64,000 bases of DNA from Arenicola marina (lineage: Eukaryota > Annelida > Polychaeta > Arenicolidae): contig OZ025265.1 in NCBI GenBank assembly GCA_964019135.1, positions 25,519,143 through 25,583,142 on the forward strand, given 5' to 3'. The stretch's first letter is position 1. Every line of letters begins with the position of its first letter. A model generated the notes under the pieces. It was not told the origin of the DNA. It saw only the letters and a program-made list of their open reading frames with translations, and made no database searches. Positions 36,590 through 48,073 of this stretch are shown here, one piece after another. Made by a program: the position numbers and the translations under genes.

Positions 36590-37216
36590 AGTGGCTAAGC
36601 CAAAACCTCTTCCACTGGTTAGTCCAAAACCTCTTCCACTGGTTAGTCCAAAACCTCTTTCATTGGCTAGTCCAAAGCCTCTTCCACTGGTTAGTCTTAA
36701 AACCTCTTCTACTGGTTAGTCCAAAACCTCGGTCATTGGCTAGTCCAAAACCTCTTTCATTAGCTAAGCCAAAACCTACTTCATTGGCTAGTCCAAAACC
36801 TCCTTCATTGGCTAGTCCAAAACCTCTTTCATTGGCTAGTCCAAAACCTCTTTCATTGGCTAGTCCGAAACCTCTTTCACTGTTTAGCCCAAAACCTCCT
36901 CCACTAATTAGTCCAAAACGTCTTTCATTGCCTAGTCCAAAACCTCTTTCATTGGCTAGTCCAAAACCTCTTTCATTAGCTAGTCCAAAACCTCTTCCAC
37001 TGGTTAATCCAAAACCTCGGTCATTGGCCAGTCTAAAACCTCGGTCATTGGCTAGTCTAAAACCTCTTTCATTAGCTAGTCCAAAACCTCTTCCATTGGT
37101 TAATCCAAAACCTCGGTCATTGGCCAGTCTAAAACCTCGGTCATTGGCTAGTCTAAAACCTCTTTCATTAGCTAGGCCAAAACTTCCTTCATTGGCTAGT
37201 CCAAAACCTCCAGTTC
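36590..37216. repeat. Second minisatellite block, 24-bp unit
   Basis: Units like CCAAAACCTCTTTCATTGGC are clearly related to the preceding array but belong to a different subfamily. A degenerate zone (36470-36590) joins the two. The minus frame repeats GFGLANER-type octapeptides; no start codon or splice support was seen. Confidence 0.92.
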
Positions 37217-37715
37217 GTAGATGGGCAATGTAGGTCAAAGGTCAAATTCACAGGATTTTTTTTTCAAAATTCCCTTAATCATTGAAAGATCGGAAAAGTC
37301 ACTACTGCTGTCACAGTTTTTATTTAATGACGCTCAAAATTATTGTTCATGTTGAGGTACCTTATATATCGCCTTAAAATTTAGCAAATCGCCCGAATAG
37401 TTTTTCTGCAGGAGCATTTTGGCGGGAAGATGGTCTCCTCAATTTCTCCATGAAGTCAGACAAACGACACCTTGCGTGCAACATGACATTATCACTTGGG
37501 CGCGAAGTGCTATATCGGTCCAGGTCACGCATCCAAGGTCAAGGTCACAGCAAGGTCAAGGTCACGAAACATGTTTTCCCGCGTAACTCTGTTAATATTG
37601 GGTCTAGAGATCCGAAGTTTGTTTCAGAGTATTCTTTAGAGACAGGCGCAAAAGTTATGTGGCATCAGATTTCACCTCACGTTTATGTTTTTTGCGTTAT
37701 TGGATGATCAAATTG
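37217..37715. other. Gene-free sequence with AGGTCAAGGTCA motifs
   Basis: Contains clustered AAGGTCAAGGTCAC motifs near 37536-37567 and a GTAGGTCAAAGGTCA motif at 37230, also seen near 13875. No gene was recognised. Confidence 0.4.
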
Positions 37716-37719
37716 TAAC

Positions 37720-38640
37720 CTAATGAAAATGATAACAAATTCCGGTGACTACATGCATGCAGGTAGATTACCTATATGTTGTGGAATATGTACCAATGTT
37801 GACATCCTGTGTGCCAAATGCCATCGAAATTGAATAAGTGGTTTGGACGCAAAGAAATAGTCAAACATTAACATGGCCAATCCCATTATAAAGACTCGAT
37901 ATAGCTACTTAAAAGACGGATCGAGATGACGTTTCGGCCTATATACCCCAATGTTGTCGTTAACCCTTTGCAATTCTATATTCAAAAAGTGACGCCCGCG
38001 GGCCGAATGTTTCTTTTATATCAATCGAAATGTGTTTCCAGTATAAAAACGAAAAAAATAAAATAGCCACCCAGCCATGTTTGAACACCCAACCTCCATA
38101 CCCAAAGACGAAAGCCTTATCCACTACGCCAAAGTGGCGTGTCGCAGATAGAGGCTACTGTTTCAGTCCCCAAAGTCCCCAAACCCGCTCAAAAGAAATG
38201 TTTGCTCAATTTTTTTTCCGGATACGCATATGTGGTGGAATATGTCCCAATGTTAGTGGCATCATATGCGTGCCAAATGGCATCGAAATCAACCCCGTAC
38301 TTTGGACGCCAACAAATAATCCAATTTGAACATCGCCAATCTAGACCCGCTGTTTCTTCAGTAAATCTTCAGAGACAGACAGAAACGCGTTATTTGCTCA
38401 GATTTTTCCGCATACTGAAAGTTTTTTGAGTAATCGGCCAATCAAGTTTTAGTGTGGTTAAAATTGTGAAAAATCGCGGTGACAAGGTGAAAGCGGGTAG
38501 TTGACCCATATGTGGTGGAGTATGTTCCAATGTTAGTTACATCATGAGTGCCAAATAGCATCGAAATCGAACCAGCAGTTTAGACACAAAACAATAATCA
38601 CACTTTAACATGACCAATCCCATTATAAAGCCTCAAGACG
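37720..38640. repeat. Three diverged copies of a unit of about 170 bp
   Basis: Copies at about 37730-37910, 38215-38340 and 38460-38640 share TGTGGTGGAATATG, CCAATGTTAG, GTGCCAAATGGCATCGAAAT and CCAATCCCATTATAAAG. It is a family of old, locally duplicated interspersed repeats. Confidence 0.7.
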
Positions 38641-38697
38641 CAAACTGGCTGACAGCGCGGTGACGTTTCGGCTTATTACTTGGTAGACATTGCATGT

Positions 38698-38846
38698 CAG
38701 GGACGGATCTAGGAATTTGCCAAGGGGGCGAGGGGTTGCTCTCTGGCAAAAACTTGCGATCGGGGGGGGGGGCTGCTCGGAGAAGCCGACTTTAACAGTG
38801 TATGTTCAGGTTCCCCCTAATTCCCCCCCCCCTGGATCCGCCCCTG
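38698..38846. mobile_element. 149-bp MITE with CAGGGACGGATC / GGATCCGCCCCTG ends
   Basis: Inverted ends CAGGGACGGATCTAGG and CCTGGATCCGCCCCTG, with a shared CATGT on both flanks. Same family as 15028-15310 and 55783-55928. Confidence 0.7.
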
Positions 38847-39119
38847 CATGTAGACCATCCCGATCGGCCTTAAAATGTTCAACGTAGACCTTTCTATTTC
38901 TCTTCACTAAGCAACTTTCAATAATTGTGAAGTATAGCAATTTGTAGGTGGTTTCATGAAGGCATATCTGAGGGACTGGTGTCAGCGCTAAACATGGCAT
39001 ACAACGGGCAATCCCGTAAGCCGGACTTTCGTCTTTCTTCTCAAGCTATGCTGGATCCGGTCTCGTTTATACTTCTGTGGAGTTTTGCTGACAAATATCT
39101 TCCACCCAACCCCTTATGC

Positions 39120-39500
39120 CGGGTTTACACGGTACGATTATTCCTTCAACTATTGTAACAACGGTCGAAGCATCAGTTGGTTTACAGTTCACACGATCAA
39201 ACGATCTACCAACTGACAAGCCCCACAAACATTTATGACTGTCATAACGCAAACAATATCAATGACATCATCTCAAATGCTGATTGGCTAAAATGTTCGA
39301 CGCTGATTGGGTGCCAATTCCCAAATCATGAAGTTCATCGAAACATGCGCTAAGCTTACAATGCGTGGAAAATCCGGCCCTCCCATAGCAGAGTTGGTCG
39401 AAAAGTTGACTTGTTGCAATGAATTTTTTACAACTTATTGCATCATGGCAACAAGGCATATTACCGTACTCGGAGTTTCCGTAAAATGAATCATGTAGGG
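39120..39500. other. Sequence resembling a transposon end
   Basis: Starts with GGGTTTACACGGTACGATT, a motif I associate with Harbinger-type MITE ends. No matching inverse end was found, so the call is weak. Short frames on both strands have no recognisable domain. Confidence 0.25.
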
Positions 39501-39569
39501 TTTATTGCCAACAGGGGGCATGGCGCAAGCCTGTCATCATGCACGCATGTCCGTTAAGTGCGTAAACCT

Positions 39570-40262
39570 CGCAGACATCGGACCATCCCGCGTCCTGTGT
39601 CTAGACATCGGACCAGCCCGCGTCCTGTTTCTAGACATCGGACCATCTCGCGTCCTGTGTCTAGACATCGGACCAGACCCGCGTCCTGTTTCTAGACATC
39701 GGACCATCCCGCGTCCTGTTTCTAGACATTGAACCATCCCGCGTCCTGTGTCTAGACATTGAACCATCCCGCGTCCCGTTTCTAGACATTGAACCATCCC
39801 GCGTCCTGTGTCTAGACATTGAACCATCCCGCGTCCTGTTTCTAGACATCGGACCAGCCCGCGTCCTGTTTCTAGACATCGGACCAGCCCGCGTCCTGTT
39901 TCTAGACATTAAACCATCCCGCGTCCTGTTTCTAGACATTGGACCATCCCGCGTCCTGTTTCTAGACATCGGACCATCCCGCGTCCTGTGTCTAGACATT
40001 GAACTATCCCGCGTCCTGTGTCTACACATCGGACCATCCCGCGTCCTGCTTCTAGACATCGGACTATCCCGCGTCTGTGCCTAGAAATCGGACCATCCCG
40101 CGTCCTGTGTCTAGACATAAGAGCATCCCTCATTTTGTGTCTAGACATCAGACCATCCCGCGTCTGCGTCTAGAGAAATGACCCTCCCGGGTCTTTGTCT
40201 AGATATAAGAGCATCCCTCATTCTGTGTCTAGACAGCGGACCCTCTCGCCTCCCGTGTCTTC
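39570..40262. repeat. Minisatellite, 30-bp unit, about 22 units
   Basis: Units like CCATCCCGCGTCCTGTGTCT plus AGACATCGGA; each contains TCTAGACA. Variants alternate between CGGACC and TGAACC. The frame stays open on the minus strand because the unit is a multiple of three. Confidence 0.92.
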
Positions 40263-40282
40263 ACACTAACACAATAGGGCAT

Positions 40283-40345
40283 GTCAGTTCTCGCGGGTTC
40301 TACTTCCGGCCTGGCAGTTTGGTAACAAACAAACGAACACGTGCT
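40283..40345 (-). mobile_element. End fragment of the ACTGTACAGCCC MITE family
   Basis: The reverse complement reads GCACGTGTTCG through GAACCCGCGAGAACTG, matching 17105-17165 with divergence. The rest of the element is not evident. Confidence 0.5.
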
Positions 40346-40503
40346 TTTGGTTCAGTGCGCAGCCTGACACGCCCGCTGAGTAACAATCGATACCGCGCAA
40401 AGGGCTGTCATACTAGTTACGACATAAGATGTGGAACCAGGCAAGCTGCACGGCCGGCGCGGCGAGCAAGGGGTGGGTCGCAATTTGTCTTTCGTGCGTC
40501 TTA

Positions 40504-42480
40504 AATAAATAACTGTTAACTTTCTCGTGTCGATATGTTGGTAGATGACACTTTAAACATGTAATTTTCCATCATATTGGCCACGTTCAGTAAACTAGGC
40601 GCACAACAACTAGATGATTGCCCAATGTTTATACTGATCTGGAGTGATGATGTGACAAGAATGGACAGCCTTTGCCGTCAAAATTAAAGTTTTTCAATCC
40701 TGAATGCAACTATCATTCAAATAGGCAAATTTCGAAAGAACAACGTTGTACATTTATTGTATTAACATTATATTTCTAAATTGCTTCAGTTCTTTTACAT
40801 TCATAATTTTTATGGGTATTTTGACAAACAGTTTTAGGAGAATCACAAACTAGACCAATACTGTCACTTTTTCATTTCCACAAAGTGAGCAAGCTGACAT
40901 GCTTATCAGCTTATAATGCTTAGGACCAACTTGTGCAGCATTTCTAAGCTAAACTGGTGCGGCAAACTTAATATCCAAGAAGTAGATACATGATTGCAGT
41001 TAGTTTCAGTCATACTTCAGTTCATTGGGTCCTTTCACATATGTTAGCAAAAAGAGATAATCTATGCTTCCTCTATATGGGAATGCTGGAATTAAGCCTT
41101 AATTTATAAAACAAAAAGTGTTTAGCTTATTATAAGTGGAGACTTGTGTGGACAAAAATAAAATAAACATACAAAATCCCAATCAATGGATCAATCGAGT
41201 TATATTGAACATTTTCAATTCCATGTCTTATTTCACCTGCAGTCAACCACAGTTATGATCTCTCAGTTGCTATACTGTATTAGATTGTGTTCCAGCAATT
41301 TAAATGAAGAAAAGATGAATTGATGACTTTTAAAAGAAAATAGGACATTATATAGTTTCATAGGATATAATAATCATCAAGTTTGTTCTACATTAAGTCA
41401 GCCCTGGTTGACAAATATTGTTTATAACATTTGCAACTTGAGACAATTTTATTAAATAGTGCCTCTGTTTAGTGTTGTAATGCAGTCTGCAAACTTTTGT
41501 ATTTATTCATACATTTATTAAGTGACCTTTTCACTTGCAATGCACTGATGTCTCAATTGAAATTAATCCTGTATAAGTCTGTAATGATAAGATGTCCTGC
41601 TTAGGTTGTCCGATTTAATTTATTAAATTACGTGTTTTTGGTACTGTTCTCCTGGGGTCTATACAAACGACATATTATAACAAAACCAGAGAACTACAAA
41701 CTTAGAAAAATATCCATAATAACAAGTAGCACATAAGAACACGAGTAACATTAAACATTGTTGGCAGGTTTATATATATATATATTTTCATCTAACCAGC
41801 ATTAACATCACAATAAAATAACAATAAAATGATTCTAACCATCAATATATATGGACATGTTGTTACTGTTAGTCTCCTCTTCTACATTTAGCTACAGTTG
41901 TGACAAGAGCACCAAGACAAATTGCTTTGCTAATAAATCCTGTCTGTCATAATAAATAAACTGGTGTCGTATAATCAGTTATTCAGAATTCTGCTAGGTT
42001 GCTGTAGTATATATTATAATGTGTTCCATTATTTGACAAGACCAGTTTGCGATATTTAAAATATAGCTGGACATAGCAGTTTAATAGGCTATAATAAGCA
42101 TCAACTTTCTACTTTCTGTGATGACAACTATTGTTCATGACATTTGCAAATTCATCAATTTTATTTAAATGTTCTAGAGTTTTATGCAGTTAACTTTTTC
42201 ATTTCTTCACTGATTTAGTTGATATTTGCATCTACGTACTTTGTACTCTTGTCTAATTCATATTTACATACTTTGCAATGTTTTATTGATATGTTCATTT
42301 GACTGTTGACTTGCAAAAACTCCTTTTCAATATAATTAAAAAACTAAAATTTGACAAATTGAAAAAAAAATAATCATAGATAAAAACATATGTAAGGTAA
42401 TACCATTTCCCACATGCTTAATTCTATATCTATATGTAATATCTGTAATATATACATTCAGACAAAAATGTAGATACATA
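40504..42480. other. AT-rich region with nothing recognised
   Basis: About 2 kb at roughly 30% GC without long frames, repeats or palindromes, except a short (TA)n run near 41771. It could be intronic or intergenic. Confidence 0.5.
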
Positions 42481-42501
42481 TTTTACACATTATTTGATTC
42501 C

Positions 42502-42756
42502 TTAGAAATTAGCAACGTTTCTATTCATCACTTTTGCAGCGCAGCATGGCGCGCGCCTTGCTGCGCTGCAGAGCGGGGCGGGGCGTGTGTCATTGTAACT
42601 CATGGCGTTGTCGCTGGTGCTAGCGCCGACATTTTCAAATATTTCATAATTGTTCGTGGCGGTCGACTGTGAGGCGAGACTCGGCCAATGTACAGCCCCA
42701 TTAGCAATTTGAAACCCGACGTCATTGACTTTATGAGAAAGACATTGCAGACACAA
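42502..42756 (-). other. Possible terminal exon with a receptor-tail-like sequence
   Basis: A minus-strand open segment ends NYEIFENVGASTSDNAM and then a Cys/Ala-rich tail. The Y-x-x-F/Asn-rich composition recalls cytoplasmic tails of invertebrate receptors. It has no ATG start, the acceptor is unclear and no upstream exon was found. Confidence 0.2.
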
Positions 42757-42785
42757 TGTCTTCCAGTTCAGCGTCCATTGTGGGG

Positions 42786-43160
42786 CCGGCCCGGTAGCTC
42801 AGTGGGTTAGAGCGCTCGCCATGAGTGCGCTGGCAACCTGAGAGCCTAACGGCACGTGGATCGATGGTTCGCACCCAGCTGTGTCCATGTCTGTGTGGTC
42901 GCAGGATAAAGATCCCGTGTCCCTCTTCGCATAGAGTAGGGGGTTACCCTCGGGGACATGGCTCAACTCTCCCTTCCTTCTCCCATTGACGCTATGACCA
43001 AAAGTTGTTAAAGCGTCCTGAATATACAACCAACCCTGTCCTGCTTCGCAAAGAGTAGGGGGTTACCCCCGGAGACATGGCTCCACTCGCCCTTTCTTTT
43101 CCCATTGACGCGATATGACCAAAAGTGGTTAAAACGCCCTGAATGTACAACCAAACACTC
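42786..43160 (+). mobile_element. tRNA-derived SINE, full-length copy plus a repeated tail
   Basis: 42786-43030 has A box GTAGCTCAGTGGGTTAGAGC, B box ATGGTTCGCACC, the body GATAAAGATCCCGTGTCC and a tail ending ACAACCAACC. From about 43035 the 3' half (CTTCGCAAAGAGTAGGGGGT onward) is repeated, so this is a tandem of one full and one headless copy. The acceptor-stem pairing needed for a functional tRNA is absent. Confidence 0.9.
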
Positions 43161-43199
43161 AGCATCCATTGTGGTTGTGACTTGTTTCAGAGAATCTTA

Positions 43200-43900
43200 C
43201 TTATTGCTCATCGTTGGGATTGACCGCGATTGTCGATTTCGTAGCATATAAAAGCAAGATTGTTCAACTGGAATATAATTTGGCTTCATTGAGAAACTTT
43301 CTCAGCTCACCAAAACAGTACATTCTTGAAACATTACTCTACAGTTTAGATACTAGGATGACGTCATCACAGTATGTAAAATATCTACCCCCCCCCAACG
43401 CCGTGAGATGCATTAGTTGATCGGTGGCTTCACCCTCGGACTCCATTATTATCTGGTAATGCCAGGTGGTAACTCTCTGTTGTGCATTCCCCATATTCGA
43501 GTCTCCTGCTTAATGCTGGCGAATGCATCTCTCTATCAGGGGCCGGTTTCTTGTGGCGGTCATAAAGCAGTCATAGCGCCAAATCGGTTGTTAACATGTA
43601 CACGTGTGTATCCGCTGGCATAGTGCAGGATCACGGTGTTGGAAACTGAAACGGAGGTCGGTTATGCACATATTAGAGCAGAAGTAAAAGTCAATGAATA
43701 TTTTAATAGCGTCCGTCCTAAACAGTATGCTGCGAGAAGCTCAAGGCCATCACTCAAGTGAGAGAAAACATAGGTTGCTTTTGTTCTTTATAAAATTTAC
43801 TTGGCAAGCGTCTCGTGAATTCCGAGAATCAGAACTTCCTGGTGTTTTTTCTTACCGTACGGGGTGACCGATTAGTATTGCAAGCCTTTAAGAGGCAAGT
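43200..43900. other. Gene-free stretch
   Basis: Short ORFs without motifs; nothing recognised. Confidence 0.4.
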
Positions 43901-43907
43901 TAGACTG

Positions 43908-44306
43908 TAATGGAGTATTGCACATTTGTCTATATATTTACACATATCTTTAAAGAATTGAACATATCTTCAAATTTGAAAATACATGCGAATATTTCAA
44001 GATATGTACACTTTGTTATGCTTTGTATGTGCAAATATCTATAAATGATTTAAAGATCGCAGTGATTCAATTCTACATATCAGTCATTCAATTACTGATA
44101 TGCGAAAATTATGCTGATTTGGACATATCGGTATGTTCAAATGAAGTAGTGTTATCTCATTTGTTAATTCATTTAGATATATCTTTAATGAATTACTGTT
44201 AACTGTAATTCCTTCAATGTTGAATCATAACGTCGAATTACAGATATATCTAAAGGAATGATTGATATCTTTAAATGTTAAAGCATATGTGCAAATACTC
44301 CATTAA
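43908..44306. mobile_element. Palindromic MITE of about 400 bp, TAATGGAGTATT ends
   Basis: The ends TAATGGAGTATTGCACAT and ATGTGCAAATACTCCATTA are inverse. The interior is dense in ATATGTCCAAAT and GAATTACTGATAT motifs in both orientations. A truncated second copy ends at about 44875 next to duplicated flank. Confidence 0.7.
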
Positions 44307-45232
44307 AAGTCCACTTTGGAGTGCCATAGATTAGTTTTAGGCACGCAACATGACAGCTACGACGGCCAGTTCCCCTAGTACTTCAGTCACGTGGTTTGTT
44401 AGGCCAGCCACATGGATGTAAGTCGTTATAAAGTGTGGCAGACAGACAGACACTGAGTGAGTCAGTATGAGGTGACGACAGGATAGCATTGACATGGTGA
44501 GCCGGGACCCCGCTGTGGTTAAATTAAACCAAAAGTTATATAATTAAACCAAGTGGAATGTTCAGGATCAGTTTCGTATTGTCTAGGTGTTCAATGTTTC
44601 ATCCATCTCTGCCCGGGGGGGGGGGGGGGGTGGGGGGGGGGGCAATCCCGCGGACCTCTCAGGTAAAAAAAGGGGTGCATTACCGCGGAACCCCACCAAA
44701 CGCAGCAATGTATTAAGTATCCCGCCCCCCGGTCTATTTGCGCATAGCTGATTTGGATAGATGTTTGGATAAAAGTATTGTAAGAAGTACTGTTATATTT
44801 AATTAATTTGGAGATATATCCAAATAATAATGTTGAATTACTGATGTCTTCATATATATGTGCAAATACTCCATTAAAGTCCACTATGGCCTGCCATAGA
44901 TTACTTTCAGGCACGCAACATAATAGCGAGGACCGCCAGTTATAAAAATACAAATAAAAATACCCAACCCTCACGTCTCCACGGCCAACCGTCCGCCCGT
45001 TGGACGTCAGTCACTTGGTTTGTTAGGCCAGGCACATGGCTGTAAGTGCGGCAGACAGACACTGAGTGAGGCAGTTATAGGTGACGACAGGCTGGCATTG
45101 ACATAGTGAGCCGGGATCCCGCTGTGGTTTACAGAGTGTCGTCCTTAGCGTAATTAAACCAAGTGGAATATTCAGGATCAGTTTCGTATTGTCCAGGTGT
45201 TCAATGCTGCACCATCCAACTCTGCCAGCGAA
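44307..45232. repeat. Direct duplication: 44307-44610 repeated at 44876-45232
   Basis: The two segments share CCATAGATTA, GGCACGCAACAT, GGTTTGTTAGGCCA, GACAGACACTGAGTGAG and GTTCAGGATCAGTTTCGTATT. Between them lies G-run and C-run rich DNA (44617-44735) related to the MITE at 10322-10515. Confidence 0.8.
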
Positions 45233-45559
45233 ACAAGATCTACTCGTGACAATGTCAATCGCCGAGAGGGAGAAGAAATCCATTCTTGATATCAACAGTT
45301 TAATTCTTGATATCAACATTTCGTACACACTGGACCGAATTCTTTATTTCCATAATTCGCTTGACTACGCATGCTCGAATAATGAAACGGTCCCTTACGC
45401 CTAGATTTTGTGCGCGCATTAAGAGTCCACTCTTGAACGTATTTCCCGTACTATTGAAGTATTTATGGGACCAAGGAAAAGGAACAATGTATGATTCAAC
45501 GTGACCTACATAAGCTTATGTCATTTTCAAACTTGGAGGCAATTCGGCATTTGTCGATT

Positions 45560-45670
45560 ATTGATTGCTGATTAGTGGTCATATATAAGGGTTCGGGCAT
45601 TGAGGATTAGTGGTCATATATAAGGGCTCGGGGATTGAGGATTAAGGGTCAGATATTAGGGATTCGCACT
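45560..45670. repeat. Short tandem repeat, unit of about 40 bp
   Basis: Two to three units of ATTAGTGGTCATATATAAGG followed by a G-rich segment and TTGAGG. Confidence 0.7.
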
Positions 45671-45699
45671 CATGAATTGGGGATGAGAGGTCCGAGGTT

Positions 45700-48027
45700 A
45701 GGGGTCACTTAGGGGGAACCCTTGCGGCCCCCTCCACCCCGTGGACCCCGTATTTTAGGGTGAATTAGGGAATAAAAGTTAGGATGGCCACGCCATACTA
45801 ACCATTGTGTTTCAAGACAAAGGACTGCCACAAATAAACAATTGTACAATTGATTGAATAAAATGTATCTATGTTGAAGCCTAAATATTAGAAATTGCTT
45901 TTAGTGCGCACTTCCGATAGAAGAAAGAGACTAAAAACAGAACCAGCGTTCGTCGCGTGACGTCTTCACAATTGGTTTGCCACCCACGCGTGTAACGTAA
46001 CTATTGTATCCAGCGTCGTCAAGGTAACAGCTACAAAAGTAAAATTGATACCTGTACATTTGACATAGATATTTGTCCAAAGTGATCGTAAGTAAAGAAA
46101 TACGTTTACCGGATGACCCATCCTAATAATAACCCGGGGCACTTGTTATCATGGCCAGAACAACTGCAAATATATGTCGAAGACATGTACCTTACAATGG
46201 GTTCCACCTGCGAGTAGAACTTAGCATTGTCCATTTGCGGCATATACAACCTTGGTGACCTTCAAGATGACTTTAAAATTCAACATCGCAGGTGGCATCC
46301 TCATCCATCATGTTGGCGATCCTTTAAACATGGATGCCTGCTATTAACAAACCATACCGTCAAAGAACTCTTAGATGCTTTTTTTTCATTTTTGGTTGGC
46401 CTACTGACAGGTGAAAGCTAATGTCGTCGTGTGCCTCTAACCCCAAGGTAAGGCATCTGTAGCATAACGTACTCTGCAGTCATAATGCACCCATCTACAA
46501 CCTAAGATACGAGTGTGACTAATAAACCACTGGACACAAATTTGAATTTTTTATTCCCTTGCCAGCCAACCAAATGCAGAAACCACAATTATTTAATGCG
46601 CATGCGCGAACTAAATCACGTTTCCGGCCTCGCGTCGCAGGACTTCCGCCGTGAATGGTATTTTTGTAAACAAAGGCACATGGTCAAGTTAAACAAAAAC
46701 ACATGGCCATGGTAAAATCGCATGTGCACCCCGCTTCGGCTGTGTTTTGAGGGACTTTTGCTTCTTTCTCCATTGGTAATGTGTCTCAACAACGTTGTAT
46801 CACTTGTATTCAAGATATTTCTGTGAAGAACGGACGGAACTTTAATCGTTATCCATTATCTGATTCTTGAAGTTGACAACTCCTGTGACAGCATGCGTTG
46901 TTTTTCCACATGTTCGTAGCCTGAATGGCTATGCAGAATGGCCAAACGGCCGATTCGCTCTCACAACCCCGTACCATAGGTGGATGGGGGGGGGGGGCGG
47001 GGTTGCCGCTTTTGTTGTTACGATTGTCTGGGCCGCCTGCGACAAGCTGTAGGGAAGAAGACCAAGCGATCAAAATTTCGTCTCACCAAGAAGAGCAAAC
47101 CAGCAACCGCTGACCGTTGACAAAAGACTCCAAGGTATGTATCATATCAGGTAGTCCCGTTACGTGCCAGTTTTAACAGGCGTTCAGTCGTAACCCTCTC
47201 CCTGCCTGACAACATGACCACGCTGTTCTCGGCAACAACGCCACTAGCCCTGCTACATGCATCAGTCAGATACGCCACATTTAAGTTTGGGGCTACATAT
47301 CAGGATGTCAATGCCCTAAAAACTTGCGACCTTGAGCTTGAGGGAGTGGGGGGGGGGGGCGCATCCTTCCTTAGTAAGTGTCATTGAAACAAATTCCCAT
47401 GGGATGAATGCAACCCTCTACCCCCCCGCCCCCCCTCCCTAAATCCGACTGGGGTATATGGGAATGAAACAATTGGTCCCAGATATGTCTTCCCTCATAT
47501 ATGATATATATGCCTTGATTTTTAGCTTTTAAATATACTGTAAGTGAAATGTAAGCCGTATATAATCAGGCTACATATGAGTTAACTGTGAAGTAGTTGT
47601 ATTGATTGTTTCTTAAGTGAAGGATATTTAATCAATTATTTAATTTACAGAAACCAGATCGACACAATACACCAGATAGCCGCATAATAAGTCTTGGAGA
47701 TTAAGGTTGGTATTCAACAGTCAATAAGCAATTAATTAAGAATCATTTTTTGCAATCTATATGTATAACACTTTAAATCTGAGGCCATAATCTCTGTATG
47801 CATTTTAACATGATGATAGCTATATTATCAAGTGTGCACAGGCCTAGGTATGTATGCTTGTAAGGATACTGAGTTTAATTCAATCGCTGCCATATCTGAT
47901 CCCTTATGACTTATATTCTTGAAAAATGCATCCCATTGCATGAAGTAGAGACATTAATCACATTTTCTATGATATCACCCATTGAAGGTCCAGGAATAAC
48001 TCAACAAAGCCCCATTGGCACTACGGA
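45700..48027. other. Gene-free stretch before the 42-bp array
   Basis: Contains G-runs (46985-46998, 47349-47358) and several splice-like motifs near 47135 and 47651, but no exon chain with a continuous frame. The segment from 48028, just before the array, opens with an ATG-led frame (MNPASLTGATGESAEHG) that runs into the first repeat units and stops. Confidence 0.35.
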
Positions 48028-48073
48028 TGAACCCAGCTAGTTTGACCGGCGCCACAGGAGAATCTGCTGAACA

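Noticed and set aside
39537..40148. Minus-strand frames with MSRHRTRDGP repeats
   Set aside because: Product of the 30-bp array; several overlapping frames are open at once and none has independent support.
42786..42880. Functional tRNA gene
   Set aside because: A and B boxes are present, but the acceptor-stem pairing is absent and the body continues as a SINE found at two other sites.
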